DNA of 12,625 bases from JAPXSY01 sp034003585 (GTDB lineage Bacteria > Verrucomicrobiota > Kiritimatiellia > RFP12 > UBA1067): the NCBI GenBank assembly GCA_034003585.1, contig JAVEYH010000104.1, positions 1-12,625 on the forward strand, in the 5' to 3' direction. Made by a program: the position numbers and the translations under genes. A model generated the notes under the pieces. That model was not told the origin of the DNA. It was given only the letters and a program-made list of their open reading frames with translations, and made no database searches. Below are positions 11,710-12,625 of this stretch, piece after piece; position 1 is the stretch's first letter, and every line of letters starts with the position of its first letter.

Positions 11710-12623
11710 ATACCCGCCTCCTGGTCAACGCTCAACGCTCAATGTCAGAGCGTGTGAACTCTAGAACTTTAGAACTCCCGAACTCTCGAACTCCCGAACT
11801 CTCCCCCCGTTCCGGCTATACCCTGATCGAGCTGGTGGCCTCGCTCGCGCTCTTCGTAATGATCCTCGGCATGCTCATGACCGTGCTGAACAGCGCCACC
11901 GACATGTGGTCCGGCTCGCGCGGACAAAAGCGGGAACAGACCGTGGCCGCCGCCATCACCGACCTCATCGCCGACGATCTCTACCAAGCGGTAAGCGATA
12001 TTTCCGAATCCGCTGACCTCTACAAATCCTTTTACCTGTACTCGCCAGACCCCACCAACACCCATCCCGATACGGTCACGATCCTTTTGGCGTTTCTCCG
12101 GCCCGCATCCCCGCGCACGCGCATTCCCGCCGGCTTGGGGTCCGGCACCCGCACCTCGCTGGACGCGGTGTTCTACACCGCTTACTCCCACGCCCTGTTC
12201 CGTCACGCCATCCCGGTCACTCTCGATTTCGCGCAGGCCGTGACCAACGGCGTCGCCCTCCCCCACGAGTTTCTCACCGAAACCATGCCTCTCGTGAATG
12301 ATCCCTCCCTTCACCAAAAACTTCTGGACCCCTCCGCCACTCCGCCTGCGACATCCTCATCGCTTCTGGCCGAACGGATTCTTCCCACCTTTCTGGCACA
12401 CTATCTGGATGATCCCGACCCCAAACCGGATGATGTCCAATCTGATCTGCCGCCTCAGTATCTTGACCTCTCCCTCCACCTGTTCAGTGCGGAAGAGTGG
12501 GGCACGTACCAGTCCGGGTTCAACGACTCCTCCCCTAGCGCCCTCTTGAAGCGCGCCCACCTCGGCACGCTCGTCTCCCGCCGCATCACCCTGCCCCAAG
12601 CCGGAGGCTCGCGTCTGCCATGA
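11706..12623 (+). CDS. gspJ: GspJ-like minor pseudopilin with a 37-residue repeat-bearing leader
   Basis: A 305-residue prepilin starting at GTG 11706, which overlaps the previous TGA and has GGAGG 6 bases before it. Cleavage is PRSG^YTLIELVASLALFVMILG after Gly37, with Glu at +5 and a mature part of 268 residues. The helix runs on as MLMTVLNSATDMWSGSRGQK and QTVAAAITDLIADDLYQAV. This matches GspJ, the large minor pseudopilin, where a hydrophobic helix is followed by an Arg/Lys-rich turn and a D-L-x-x-A segment. The large head has predicted beta strands (DTVTILLAFLRPA, SLDAVFYTAYS) and a C-terminal LDLSLHLFSAEEWGTYQSG region. Its length exceeds the usual GspJ of about 200 residues. In-frame ATG 11742 and GTG 11754 are possible starts, but the GAACTNNN octamer array at 11756-11803 is translated from any of them. 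It overlaps the next gene by ATGA. Confidence 0.83.
   Translation: MNTRLLVNAQRSMSERVNSRTLELPNSRTPELSPRSGYTLIELVASLALFVMILGMLMTVLNSATDMWSGSRGQKREQTVAAAITDLIADDLYQAVSDISESADLYKSFYLYSPDPTNTHPDTVTILLAFLRPASPRTRIPAGLGSGTRTSLDAVFYTAYSHALFRHAIPVTLDFAQAVTNGVALPHEFLTETMPLVNDPSLHQKLLDPSATPPATSSSLLAERILPTFLAHYLDDPDPKPDDVQSDLPPQYLDLSLHLFSAEEWGTYQSGFNDSSPSALLKRAHLGTLVSRRITLPQAGGSRLP
11726..11746 (+). repeat. Short CAACGCT heptamer array in gspJ-like leader
   Basis: Three contiguous 7-bp units, CAACGCT, CAACGCT, CAATGTC. This is the CGYTCAA family in another register. Confidence 0.75.
11756..11803 (+). repeat. GAACTNNN octamer array in gspJ-like leader
   Basis: Six contiguous 8-bp units: GAACTCTA, GAACTTTA, GAACTCCC, GAACTCTC, GAACTCCC, GAACTCTC. 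GAACT starts exactly every 8 bases (11756, 11764, 11772, 11780, 11788, 11796). It is translated as part of NSRTLELPNSRTPEL. One other frame through this array contains TAG codons. Confidence 0.93.
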
Positions 12624-12625
12624 AA
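12620..12625 (+). CDS. Start of the next gene (GspK-like expected), cut by window end
   Basis: ATG 12620 overlaps the gspJ-like stop as ATGA, the same junction used by the two preceding pairs, with GGAGG at 12603-12607 though at a long 12-base spacing. Only Met-Lys is visible. GspK is predicted purely from the G-H-I-J order. Confidence 0.4.

Noticed and set aside
8170..11803. Tandem arrays as CRISPR
   Set aside because: Units are 7-8 bp, contiguous and without unique spacers, and no cas genes are present.

Overview
The window looks like part of a chromosome (probably a metagenome or draft scaffold, because it holds a 100-base run of N) from a GC-rich, Gram-negative-type bacterium. The PilM/PilO-type inner-membrane proteins, secretin and long pseudopilin series suggest the Planctomycetes-Verrucomicrobia-Chlamydiae group, perhaps Kiritimatiellota or Lentisphaerota. 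That placement is inference from gene content, not a measured phylogeny. All genes lie on the + strand and most abut or overlap by 1-4 bases, so the window is essentially one large operon for a type II secretion / type IV pilus-like machine.

Layout: 1-228 is the C-terminal end of an unrecognised protein. 277-2304 is a lipoprotein-type secretin (GspD/PilQ). 2384-4138 is a PilM-PilN fusion with the same overall plan as GspL. 4199-4627 is an AT-richer four-helix-bundle gene (23S rRNA intervening-sequence protein family) that interrupts the operon and sits between inverted heptamer repeats. 4632-5408 is PilO/GspM-like. 5420 to at least 6232 is PilP/GspC-like and runs into the assembly gap (6233-6332). 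6351-8078 is the GspE/PilB ATPase. From 8080 to 12623 come six consecutive (pseudo)pilins: three GspG-like, then GspH-, GspI- and GspJ-like. A further gene starts at 12620 and by order would be GspK. Together they would form the outer-membrane channel, inner-membrane platform, cytoplasmic motor and periplasmic pseudopilus of one machine. No GspF/PilC platform protein or prepilin peptidase is in the window.

The most striking feature is not a gene. Nearly every gene start carries arrays of degenerate 7-bp (sometimes 8-bp) tandem repeats from a few recurring families (CGYTCAA, CCNGAAA, CGACGCT, CCAACTC, CCTCCTT, GAACTNNN, ACGCRRAG, GGCGAAC). For the soluble or membrane-anchored components the array ends just before the ATG. 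For all six pilin-like proteins it lies inside the reading frame, between the start codon and the prepilin cleavage site. Their leaders therefore become 25-74 residues long, and in every case no in-frame start exists downstream of the last array except one possible TTG in the GspI-like gene. Unit lengths of 7 and 8 are not multiples of 3, so a change of one unit would shift the frame. The same repeat style flanks the inserted four-helix-bundle gene as an 18-bp perfect inverted repeat, which hints that repeats and gene belong to one dispersing genetic element.
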